In this document: positions 23,773 to 31,809 of the stretch, one piece after another | How positions within the stretch are numbered: position 1 is the stretch's first letter | Layout of the letters: every line of letters starts with the position of its first letter | Origin: Martinezella rhizogenes | GTDB lineage: Bacteria; Pseudomonadota; Alphaproteobacteria; Rhizobiales; Rhizobiaceae | DNA length: 64,000 nt | Assembly: GCA_013322215.1 (NCBI GenBank) | Contig: JAAMEZ010000014.1 | Coordinates: 186,001 to 250,000, forward strand | Direction of reading: 5' to 3' | The notes under the pieces: generated by a model | The model's input: the letters and a program-made list of their open reading frames with translations, nothing else | The model's database searches: none | What the model was told of the DNA's origin: nothing | Made by a program: the position numbers and the translations under genes

Positions 23773-24420
23773 ATGTCCGAACAGCCTTCGATTCATATGG
23801 GCCATGGTCAAATGGTCGATATTGTCGGCAAGGGCGCCGACAAATGGGAGATCGCTTTCAGCGAGGCAGGCGTCACCGACTACAAGGCGCCGCCTCTCAA
23901 CGAAATCGAGGCGGATGCGATCGATCTTTCCGGAAAGATCCACCCGCTAGCGATCTCTGCCGGTCCCGACGGTTCGACTGTCGTCGCCAGTGGACGGGTC
24001 GAAGGTGCCTACCGCGTCCGTGTCCGTGTCTGGCATGGCACTCATTTCCATACACGCGAGGCCTATCTGCCAGGTGCAGCGCCAATCGATGCGGTCGTCG
24101 GACCGAATGGAGGCTCGTTGGCGGGCTTCGATGACGATCTCAAGGTGGAGGTCAAACCGATCGATCCGGCGACCTGGGAGCTCTTTTTCATCAGCGGCGG
24201 TGCCGCGATTGAGCCGCCTGAAGCCGAAGCAGTCGTCGTCCAGGCCATCGGGCCTAAGGCCGAGGACTATCAGATCCGTAACCTGAAGACTGCAGCATCA
24301 GGCACTGGCAAGGCTCTGATTGCGGAGGGCAAGATCAGGGATGCCGTCTACGCGCGTATCTCGGTCACGCGAGCTGGAAAAGAAGCCGTTCGCAGCATTC
24401 CCGTACCGCTGGCGAATTGA
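23773..24420 (+). CDS. Hypothetical protein with an internal duplication, metal-island associated, 215 aa
   Basis: The ATG at 23773 is preceded by GGAGAATGTCAA. There is no signal peptide or membrane helix. Two similar halves can be aligned: VDIVGKGADKWEIAFSEAG (from about residue 15) with VEVKPIDPATWELFFISGG (from about 122), and STVVASGRVEGAYRVRVRV with GKALIAEGKIRDAVYARISV. The N-terminus HMGHGQM and the middle WHGTHFHTRE give a cluster of histidines that could bind a metal ion. I do not recognise the family. Location between the nickel/cobalt exporter and a ChrB-like gene suggests a role in metal handling. Confidence 0.75.
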   Translation: MSEQPSIHMGHGQMVDIVGKGADKWEIAFSEAGVTDYKAPPLNEIEADAIDLSGKIHPLAISAGPDGSTVVASGRVEGAYRVRVRVWHGTHFHTREAYLPGAAPIDAVVGPNGGSLAGFDDDLKVEVKPIDPATWELFFISGGAAIEPPEAEAVVVQAIGPKAEDYQIRNLKTAASGTGKALIAEGKIRDAVYARISVTRAGKEAVRSIPVPLAN

Positions 24421-25011
24421 CACATTTGCTGACGCCGCTCTGCCACTCGCAAGAGCGGCGTCAGCAACCATGAAACGGCATTCGCATTCGGATCGGCATT
24501 CGATCCAATGGCAGCGCAAGCTGCCTGACTGGACGTTTGGCGCAGTCACGAGCGCTGGAGCTCATCGTCACGCAAATGACTGTGCAGACAGTCAGTAAGA
24601 AGTCGCCGGTGATCGCCATCCCGCCGTTGCTAGCCGGCAGAGGTTGGTGGCGGTCGAGAAACCCATTGCGCCCTCCTCGATCGTCTCGGCAGAAGGGAAG
24701 CTCCCTGGTCGTAGACCCGCCAGCCATCCTGCTCCTATCGCGAAGAATTTCATCAACGATAGCGATGTCGAGATCGCAGCCGAGGGGGCACGATCCTGTG
24801 CTCCCGAAAACGACGTTCCGCTCCCTTGCAATGCCGTCTCAAGATCTTTGCGAGCGTCACCGCCCGCCCTGCTTGCGATCCTTTTGGTCGCCGCGGTTGT
24901 ACGCAGAACCGACGGCGTCGGTCTTTTGCCGATAGCTCTCCGGAAAGTTCGATTGCGGGTTCCATTTTTTGGTCGTCATGGTATGTATTAGATGTAACAG
25001 TCGTAACAAAA
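24421..25011. other. 591-base stretch without a supported gene
   Basis: Several overlapping open frames occur on both strands, but none has a ribosome-binding site plus recognisable sequence. One minus-strand frame of 40 codons (24979 to 24857, MTTKKWNPQSNFPESYRQ and on) is hydrophilic and divergent from the ChrB-like gene; I see no Shine-Dalgarno for it. The stretch could be the remains of a lost gene, for instance one that once linked the nickel and chromate parts of the island. Confidence 0.45.
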
Positions 25012-25566
25012 TTGAGAAACGCATTGAGCCAATGGATCTTGCTGACCTACAAGGTGCCCTCGGAGCCTGCGGCCCGAAGGGTCGCATTGTGGCGACGCCT
25101 TAAGGGCTTGGGAGCCATCTATCTTCAGAACGGGGTTTGCCTCCTCCCCCGCACCGATGAAAACCTCCGACGGCTGAAGATGTCGGAACTGGATATCTCC
25201 GAGATGGGCGGCGAATCCGTATTGCTGGAATCAGCACCTCTCGATGACGTTCAGCTCAACAAAGTGATCGAACGCTTCAATGCAGATCGTGATGAGCTCT
25301 ACCGAGAGTTCATCGGACGTTGCGACGATTTCGAGAAGGAAATCGCGAAGGAGATATCGAAGCAGAAGTTCACCTATGCCGAACTCGAAGAAGAAGACAC
25401 GGACCTCGGGAAGCTCCAGGAATGGTTTGAGCGGATCAAGAAGCTCGATTTCTACGGCGCGCAATTAGCAACGTCGGCCGCCCAGAAGCTCAAAGCCTGC
25501 GAAGCCCTGCTCGACGATTATGCACGCCAGGTTTTCGAAGCCAACGAAGAGAACAAAGGCGGCTGA
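25012..25566 (+). CDS. chrB: ChrB N-terminal-domain protein (chromate resistance regulator-like), about 184 aa
   Basis: The opening LLTYKVPSEPAARRVALWRRLKGLGAIYLQNGVCLLPRTDENLR matches the N-terminal domain of ChrB (shown here only as separate motifs: KVPSEPAARR, WRRLKGLGA, GVCLLP). The rest is a charged helical region, FEKEIAKEISKQKFTYAEL and ERIKKLDFYGAQ. Full ChrB proteins of about 300 residues have a second domain, absent here. No ATG fits: TTG at 25012 or 25024 must be used. Known ChrB is a chromate-responsive regulator next to the chrA exporter, but no chrA is in the window. It is followed after 26 bases by an NreB-like transporter. Confidence 0.8.
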   Translation: MRNALSQWILLTYKVPSEPAARRVALWRRLKGLGAIYLQNGVCLLPRTDENLRRLKMSELDISEMGGESVLLESAPLDDVQLNKVIERFNADRDELYREFIGRCDDFEKEIAKEISKQKFTYAELEEEDTDLGKLQEWFERIKKLDFYGAQLATSAAQKLKACEALLDDYARQVFEANEENKGG

Positions 25567-25592
25567 ACAAGATGCGCCGAGAGGACCCGCCA

Positions 25593-26801
25593 ATGGTCGA
25601 TGTCAACGCAAAAGGCCGGCGACCGGTACCAGCCATACCCGGCGGCGTCTGGGCACTGGGCTTCGTCTCGCTTTTTATGGACATCTCCTCCGAGATGATC
25701 CATGCCCTGCTTCCTGTCTACATGGTTACCGTTCTTGGAGCCTCGACGCTTTCCGTCGGCATCATCGAAGGCATCGCGGAAGCCACTGCTGCGATCACCA
25801 AAGTATTCTCTGGAGCCATAAGCGATTGGCTCGGCAAACGAAAACTGCTGGTCCTGCTGGGATATGGGATGGCCGCACTGACGAAACCGATTTTTCCGAT
25901 TGCGCCGTCGATCGGCTGGCTTGTAGCAGCACGTTTCATCGACCGTATCGGCAAAGGCATTCGCGGTGCGCCGCGGGATGCCCTGATTGCAGATATTTCG
26001 CCTCCCGAAGTTCGCGGCGCGAGCTTCGGACTGCGGCAGTCTTTGGACACGGTCGGCGCCTTCCTAGGTCCGGCGCTTGCGCTGCTTCTCATGTGGTGGA
26101 CTTCGGATCAATTCGGCACAGTTTTCTGGATTGCCGTCATCCCTGCTTTCATAGCGGTCGGCCTCATCCTTTTCTTCGTCAGGGAGCCTTCAAAAGCGCC
26201 CAGCGACAAAGGCGCGAAATTTCCGTTGCGAAAATCCGATCTTTTGCGTCTCCCAAGTGCATACTGGCTTGTGACGGGGGTAGCGGCGATTTTTACGCTT
26301 GCGCGCTTCAGCGAAGCTTTTCTGCTGCTCGATGCCCAGAGCCTCGAGATGCCTGTCATGCTAATTCCCCTTGTGCTGATCGGCATGAATTTCGTCTATT
26401 CGCTATCCGCATACCCGGTCGGAGTTCTTGCCGATCGGGTCGACCGCGTGACGTTGCTTTTGATCGGTGTCGGGCTGCTGGTCGCGGCCGATCTGGCGCT
26501 GGCTTTCGTTCCCGGGCTACCTGGCCTGGCTCTGGGAGTCTTGCTCTGGGGCTTGCATATGGGCTTCACGCAAGGGATCTTTGCAACGCTGGTCGCCGAC
26601 GCCTCTCCGAGCAATCTGCGGGGAACAGCCTTTGGAGTCTTCAATCTCGTTTCCGGTATCGCCTTGCTATGCGCCAGCATTCTTGCCGGTGGGCTCTGGG
26701 AATGGATCGGACCTGACAGCACCTTTGTCGCCGGCGCGGCTTTTGCGTCCATGGCCGGTCTGATCCTGCTTGCTTTCAGAGAGCGCCTCAAGAGGACCTG
26801 A
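25593..26801 (+). CDS. MFS transporter, NreB-like (nickel-resistance type), 402 aa
   Basis: Twelve membrane segments are visible. The start GVWALGFVSLFMDISSEMIH and SGAISDWLGKRKLLVLLGYG, followed by FIDRIGKGIRGAPRDALIAD, is the pattern of the MFS subgroup that includes NreB and related nickel exporters. NreB usually has a His-rich C-terminal tail; here the protein ends FRERLKRT, so the tail is missing and substrate could differ. I prefer the ATG at 25593, which has GAGAGG upstream, over the one at 25572. It is close behind the ChrB-like gene and 87 bases ahead of the PAP2 gene. Confidence 0.85.
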   Translation: MVDVNAKGRRPVPAIPGGVWALGFVSLFMDISSEMIHALLPVYMVTVLGASTLSVGIIEGIAEATAAITKVFSGAISDWLGKRKLLVLLGYGMAALTKPIFPIAPSIGWLVAARFIDRIGKGIRGAPRDALIADISPPEVRGASFGLRQSLDTVGAFLGPALALLLMWWTSDQFGTVFWIAVIPAFIAVGLILFFVREPSKAPSDKGAKFPLRKSDLLRLPSAYWLVTGVAAIFTLARFSEAFLLLDAQSLEMPVMLIPLVLIGMNFVYSLSAYPVGVLADRVDRVTLLLIGVGLLVAADLALAFVPGLPGLALGVLLWGLHMGFTQGIFATLVADASPSNLRGTAFGVFNLVSGIALLCASILAGGLWEWIGPDSTFVAGAAFASMAGLILLAFRERLKRT

Positions 26802-26888
26802 ACCGCTCGCCCGCTTGTAACTCCCGCCATGGCTTCAGGCAGATGTCAGTGAACTGGTGCATCCCGTCACAACACGATAGGAGACCAA

Positions 26889-27437
26889 ATGTACGCACTC
26901 GACGCTGCCATTACCGGATGGATCAACAGTCTGGCCGGGAACGGCCTTCTGGACCAACTCATGATCGCCGTCTCCACCGTTGGCGTTCCACTGCTTGTCC
27001 TGACCGTCGCCGCCCAATGGTGGGTCGGTTCCGAACGGACAAGAACGCGCCACGTCCTGATCGCGGCCAGTCTGACTTTCCTCATCGGGCTTGGGATCAA
27101 CCAGATCATTTTGCTCTTCGATCACCGCATCCGGCCATATGACGTCGGGATCACCCGGCTTCTGATTGAACGCAGCAGCGATCCCTCGTTCCCATCCGAT
27201 CATGCGACGGCGAGCTTCGCGATTGCAGCAGCCTTTCTTGTGCACAAGCTGCCGAAGCGCGGCCTTTTCTTCCTTCTGGCCGCCGTTCTGGTGTCCTTCT
27301 CGCGGGTCTACATCGGCACGCACTATATCAGCGACATCATGGGCGGCGCACTGACAGGCATCTTCGCGGCAATCCTGGTCAAAACGCTCTACAGACCGGA
27401 GACGCGTGTCGATCGCTTCATCACCGGCATCCTTTGA
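26889..27437 (+). CDS. PAP2-family phosphatase (undecaprenyl-diphosphatase type), 182 aa
   Basis: The three phosphatase motifs are present: the RP of DHRIRPYD, PSFPSDHATASFA with the catalytic PSDH, and SRVYIGTHYISDIMGG with the nucleophilic His. The lysine normally seven residues before the first arginine is not evident. Five or six membrane helices suit a BcrC-like undecaprenyl pyrophosphate phosphatase or lipid phosphatase with a periplasmic active site. RBS is AGGAG before the ATG. Its place next to DedA- and NreB-type genes suggests envelope lipid adjustment during metal stress, which is inference. It converges with the GH3 gene, 17 bases apart. Confidence 0.88.
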   Translation: MYALDAAITGWINSLAGNGLLDQLMIAVSTVGVPLLVLTVAAQWWVGSERTRTRHVLIAASLTFLIGLGINQIILLFDHRIRPYDVGITRLLIERSSDPSFPSDHATASFAIAAAFLVHKLPKRGLFFLLAAVLVSFSRVYIGTHYISDIMGGALTGIFAAILVKTLYRPETRVDRFITGIL

Positions 27438-27454
27438 ACCGCATGAGCCCTATG

Positions 27455-29425
27455 TCAGTACTGCATGTGATAGCCGATCGGATAGAGCGGATGGGATGTA
27501 TCGTGCGGCACATCGGATTTCTGTCTCCGGACCTCATCCATCGATGAAGGAAGCTCGAAGGGCAGCTTGCCTTCCGCCTTCTGCTTGCCCTCGATCACGT
27601 CGAACAAGGCTGCGTCGCTTGCGCCGAAATTGGCAAGGATCGCTGCGGCATGCTCGCGGATGCCGGTAAGGATCGCCGGACGCGCCAGATAGACGGTAAC
27701 GATCGTCGGAACCTGCCTTGCCGTCTCCTTGAACGCCTCGAAATCGGCGTTACCGTCCTTGAAATCCAGATCGCCTTCCTGCTGACGGGAACCGAAGAAA
27801 TAGTTCATATGCGGTTGCTGATAGGGCGCGTTAAGACGCACAACCGCAAAGTCGGCATCCTTGGCATTGGCCACCACAGTAAAGCCCTGCGCCGACGCGA
27901 CTTTGGCATCGACACCGTAGAGGAACACCTTTTTTCCTGACTTCACCGGCAGCAGGCCGGCCTTGTTGTCGAGCAAGACCATGGCTCGGCTTTGAGCAGC
28001 GGTTGCCTCCTCGGCAAATGCCGCATTGCCAACGATTGCCCGCGCCTTTTGCGGGTCGACATACGGATTTTCAAAGAGGCCCTGCTCGAATTTCTGGACA
28101 AGGATACGGGCTGCAGATTGATCGAGGCGCTGCTCGTTGATCTTTCCTTCCTTCACCGCCTGAACAAGAAGATCGGAAGAGGTGACACCGCCGAACTGAT
28201 CGACCCCGGCATTGACGGCTTTGGCGAAGCGGTCGACGCGGCTCAAATCCTCGACACCCCAGGGCATGCCGAAGGTTTCTTCGTTCAAGGTTGGCTTTAC
28301 ACCCGGCTTCTCGCCATCCAAGCAAGCGCCTTTGCAGTCGTTGGTGATCAGCCAGTCGCTGAGAACGACACCGTCGAAACCATAATGGCCGCGTAACAGG
28401 TCGGTCAAAAGCTGTTTGCTGTATCCCGCGCCCACCGGCTCCAGTGGCTTGCCGTCGAGGGTCACGCCATCCAGGATCGAATATGTCGGCATCACGCCGC
28501 CGACCTTCGCCTTGAAGGCGCCCTCAAACGGAATGAGATGTTCGGCGAAATTATTGCCCGGAAAGGTCGCGTGGCGTCCGTAGACGTTGTGGCTGTCGTA
28601 ACCGTCTTTTGCCGCGCCATAGCCGACCCAGTGTTTGGCCACTGCAACGACACTGTCCTTGTTGATGCCGTTCTCGCCATTCTGGAACCCGGCCACATAG
28701 GCTTCCGCCATGGATTTGGCGAGTTGCGCGTCCTCACCGAACGTCCCGTTGGTGCGTGGCCAGCGCGGCTCGCTGGCAAGATCCACTTGCGGAGACAATG
28801 CTTCCTGTATGCCGACGGCGCGATATTCCTGGCGAACAATATCGCCGAAGCGCCGAACGAGCGACGGATCTCCTATAGCCGCCAGCCCGAGGGTCTCGGG
28901 CCATTTCGAGAATCCCCCCGCCGAAACGCTCGCGCCAAGCACGAACTGGAAGTGATTGCGAGGATCGGTGCTGATCGTCGCCGGAATGCCAAGCCGTCCA
29001 CCAGCCTCCGCGATCTCCTGAAGCTTGTTGTTTTGCTCGGCCAATAGAGCGGGATCACCCGCCAATCGCGTTATGAAGGTCACGACCTTGCGCCCATCGA
29101 TCATGTCCTTGGCGCGCACAAGATCATATTCGGTCCCGACCCCCATGCCGGAACCGGGGCCGATAGACGGAGCGGTGCCATGCATCATGAGGCCGGCCTT
29201 CTCCTCCAGCGTCATCTGCCTGATGAGATCGGCAGCCCGCTCGTCAGCGGGCAGGCGCCAGTCTTCGTAAGGATCAAGTTTGCCGTTGCGATTGAGATCC
29301 TTGAAGGAAAGTCCATCAATGGTCAGCGTCTTGGCGACACGGGCCGAAAGTGCGGACTGCTCCTGCGACAAAGCTGTTGAAGCGAGCAGCGATCCGGCCG
29401 CGCATAAGGCAATAAACTGTTTCAT
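27455..29425 (-). CDS. Glycoside hydrolase family 3 (beta-glucosidase type), secreted, 656 aa
   Basis: A Sec signal peptide (MKQFIALCAAGSLLASTALS) is followed by a GH3 enzyme. DLNRNGKLDPYEDW near residue 43 has the spacing of an EF-hand calcium loop and is known from a GH3 subgroup. The TIM barrel carries VAVAKHWVGYG and the catalytic nucleophile Asp in YGFDGVVLSDWL, then the alpha/beta sandwich domain from about residue 480 (VLLDNKAGLLPV). It should cleave beta-glucosides or oligosaccharides in the periplasm. RBS is GGGAGGG. It is on the same strand as the aromatic cluster but 134 bases away, with no known link to it. Confidence 0.92.
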   Translation of the reverse strand: MKQFIALCAAGSLLASTALSQEQSALSARVAKTLTIDGLSFKDLNRNGKLDPYEDWRLPADERAADLIRQMTLEEKAGLMMHGTAPSIGPGSGMGVGTEYDLVRAKDMIDGRKVVTFITRLAGDPALLAEQNNKLQEIAEAGGRLGIPATISTDPRNHFQFVLGASVSAGGFSKWPETLGLAAIGDPSLVRRFGDIVRQEYRAVGIQEALSPQVDLASEPRWPRTNGTFGEDAQLAKSMAEAYVAGFQNGENGINKDSVVAVAKHWVGYGAAKDGYDSHNVYGRHATFPGNNFAEHLIPFEGAFKAKVGGVMPTYSILDGVTLDGKPLEPVGAGYSKQLLTDLLRGHYGFDGVVLSDWLITNDCKGACLDGEKPGVKPTLNEETFGMPWGVEDLSRVDRFAKAVNAGVDQFGGVTSSDLLVQAVKEGKINEQRLDQSAARILVQKFEQGLFENPYVDPQKARAIVGNAAFAEEATAAQSRAMVLLDNKAGLLPVKSGKKVFLYGVDAKVASAQGFTVVANAKDADFAVVRLNAPYQQPHMNYFFGSRQQEGDLDFKDGNADFEAFKETARQVPTIVTVYLARPAILTGIREHAAAILANFGASDAALFDVIEGKQKAEGKLPFELPSSMDEVRRQKSDVPHDTSHPLYPIGYHMQY

Positions 29426-29559
29426 GGCATCCCTCCCGAAAGAATTTCAATCGATCCCGGCAAATTGAAGGGCGCAGATTGCTCCGCCTCATGTGTTTTG
29501 GCGGAACCTGTCGGCCCGCCGATCCCCCATCAGTTTGCAGCCGATAACGTAAGCATAAA

Positions 29560-30408
29560 CTAACGCAACTCATCGACAATCGGATTGCTGAGAATGCCGA
29601 GCCTGTCGATTTCCACCTCCACGACGTCTCCCGGCTTCATCCACAGCGGCGGCTGCCGCTTGGCGCCAACCCCGCCCGGTGTGCCGCTGACAATGACGTC
29701 ACCCGGTTCCAACCGCGTGAAGCTGGAGCAATATTCGATCTGCCGGGCGATATCGAAGATCATCTGGCCGAACGTCGCGTCCTGAACCACTGCCCCATTG
29801 AGACGCGTCTGAATACGAAGATCGGGTAGCGGACCGAGCTCGTCCGGCGTCATCATCCACGGCCCGAAGGCACCGGTGTCGGGGAAGTTCTTGCCCGGTG
29901 TGAACTGATGCGTATGACGCTGGAAATCACGCACGCTGCCGTCGTTGTAGCAGGCATAGCCGGCAACGTAGCCCATGGCCTCGTCGCGGGTGATGTAACG
30001 GCCGGACTTGCCGATGATGACCGCCAGCTCGCCTTCGAAATCGAGCTCAGTCGAGACCTTCGGGCGCACGATCGGGGCGAGATGGCCTGTCTGGCTATTG
30101 GCATAGCGAGCAAAGATCGTCGGATTTTCCACCTCCGCACGTCCCGTCTCCTTGCGATGCATTTCGTAGTTCAGGCCAACGCAGAGGATCTTGTCGGGAT
30201 TGGGGATGACCGGCAGCCATTCGATTTCACCAAGCGGCGTGGCTGCAGCGGAAGCAGCTGCCTCAGCAACGCCGGCAAGACCGGCGGCCACAGCCGCTTT
30301 GAGATCGGCATAACGCGCCGCGAGAGCCGCGCCGGCATCGAGGAAGCGATCGTCCTCGACAACGCCCCAGGTCGGACGGCCGGCGATCTTGACGGTGGAC
30401 AGTCTCAT
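29560..30408 (-). CDS. Fumarylacetoacetate hydrolase (FAH) family protein, 282 aa
   Basis: The FAH fold is evident from ILCVGLNYEMHRKETGR, the metal-binding ELDFEGELAVIIGK, NDGSVRDFQRHT and the C-terminal VIVSGTPGGVGAKR. Members hydrolyse, decarboxylate or isomerise acyl-pyruvates and 2-hydroxy-dienoic acids. Here it is the last gene of a meta-cleavage cluster, so it probably cleaves or isomerises the ring-fission product. AGGAGC precedes the ATG. Which of the three reactions it performs is not readable from the motifs. Confidence 0.92.
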   Translation of the reverse strand: MRLSTVKIAGRPTWGVVEDDRFLDAGAALAARYADLKAAVAAGLAGVAEAAASAAATPLGEIEWLPVIPNPDKILCVGLNYEMHRKETGRAEVENPTIFARYANSQTGHLAPIVRPKVSTELDFEGELAVIIGKSGRYITRDEAMGYVAGYACYNDGSVRDFQRHTHQFTPGKNFPDTGAFGPWMMTPDELGPLPDLRIQTRLNGAVVQDATFGQMIFDIARQIEYCSSFTRLEPGDVIVSGTPGGVGAKRQPPLWMKPGDVVEVEIDRLGILSNPIVDELR

Positions 30409-30451
30409 GGTTCTTGCTCCTGTAGGGGGTCAGACTGGGCGGCGGGCACTA

Positions 30452-31762
30452 TCACACCCGCTGCATTTGATCGGTAAAGCGCGTTATCTTGCCGAAGCGC
30501 TCGATGGTGCGGTCCGGAAAGATCAGTGCGAAGGCGGAAATTGCGCCGATGATGAGGATTGCGGCCGTGAACAGCATGGCGTTTGCATAGCCGGCCGCGA
30601 CATGGTCGGGTCCGGCCGCCTGCACGATCATGCCGGTAACGGCGTTGGATGCGAGTGCCGACACCGCATTTGCCGAATAGATCACGATGATCAGCCGGCC
30701 GCGCTGGACGGCGGGCGCGACGCTACCGAGCGTGATCGGGCCGTAGATCGTCGTCAGACTCGGAGCGGCAAAAGCGATCGCGATCAGCGCCAGTTGCAGC
30801 GGACCGCTGACATGAACCGAGGCAATCAACGCCAATCCACTGACGAGAAGCGCATAGCCCGAGGCGCTGCCGAGGGCGGCACGCTTGCTGACACCCTTCT
30901 GAAGCATGCGCTGAGCAATCCACGAACCGATGAGCAACAGCGGCGACTGGAAGATATAGACGGCTGAAATGATCGAGCCGGTCTCAGTCTGCGAATAGCC
31001 GAGACCCTGCTGCAGGAAGGGCGGCAGCCAGGTGGCCGACATGCCGACGATCCAGTAGGACATGGTGGACATGATGATGACGCCGATGACGGTCGGGTCG
31101 AGCCAGAGCTTGCGGGCTGGGATCGGGGTCTCTCCCACCACAGCGCGAGCCTTTTCGTTCTCCGCGACCGCATGCGGCCCTTCGCCGCCGATGAGCAGCC
31201 AGGCGATGATCCAGGCGACGCCGATCAGTCCGCAGAAAAGGAAGCCCGAACGCCAGCCGTAGTTGACGATGACATAGGTGAGGATCGGCCCACCGGCGAG
31301 CAAGCCGACGCTGATGCCCTGCAGCACGACGGCACTCGGCACGCTGCGCCTTTGTGGGCTGAACCAGTTGTGGCAGGCATGCAATGCCGTCGGCAGCCCG
31401 GGTCCCTCCCCGAGGCCGAGCAGGATGCGGCAGGCGACAAGAACCGTCACCGAGCTGGTGAAATAGATCGGGATCTGCGCGATCGACCAGATTGCCGCAA
31501 GAATGACGAGAATCCATTTGACGGGGACGCGGCCAATCACGAAGAGGCCGACGAGAACGCCTGAAATGGAGAACAAGAGAAAGAAACTGCTGCCGATCAA
31601 ACCGAACTGTTGCGGCGAAATGCCGAGATCTTTCATGATCGACACGGCGGAAAGGCCGAAGACCAGCTTGTCGAAGAAGTTCAGCGTCTGGAACAGGAAA
31701 AGCAGGATAAGGACGGCAAAAGGTTGCCATTTACTGGTGGTATCGGCGGTCGACTCGGACAT
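30452..31762 (-). CDS. MFS transporter, anion:cation symporter type, 436 aa
   Basis: Twelve helices with an early FFDKLVFGLSAVSIMKDLG, the usual ACS-family helix 1, and RILLGLGEGPGLPTALHACH in helix 4. ACS carriers take up organic anions including aromatic carboxylates, hexuronates and tartrate. The ATG at 31762 has GGGAGG at the right distance; the longer frame to 32089 lies inside the monooxygenase gene. It sits between the monooxygenase and FAH genes, so uptake of the aromatic acid degraded by this cluster is the best reading. Confidence 0.9.
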   Translation of the reverse strand: MSESTADTTSKWQPFAVLILLFLFQTLNFFDKLVFGLSAVSIMKDLGISPQQFGLIGSSFFLLFSISGVLVGLFVIGRVPVKWILVILAAIWSIAQIPIYFTSSVTVLVACRILLGLGEGPGLPTALHACHNWFSPQRRSVPSAVVLQGISVGLLAGGPILTYVIVNYGWRSGFLFCGLIGVAWIIAWLLIGGEGPHAVAENEKARAVVGETPIPARKLWLDPTVIGVIIMSTMSYWIVGMSATWLPPFLQQGLGYSQTETGSIISAVYIFQSPLLLIGSWIAQRMLQKGVSKRAALGSASGYALLVSGLALIASVHVSGPLQLALIAIAFAAPSLTTIYGPITLGSVAPAVQRGRLIIVIYSANAVSALASNAVTGMIVQAAGPDHVAAGYANAMLFTAAILIIGAISAFALIFPDRTIERFGKITRFTDQMQRV

Positions 31763-31809
31763 GTGTTCCTCCCAGAACCTCAATGAAAACTGCAATTGCC
31801 GACGCTGCC

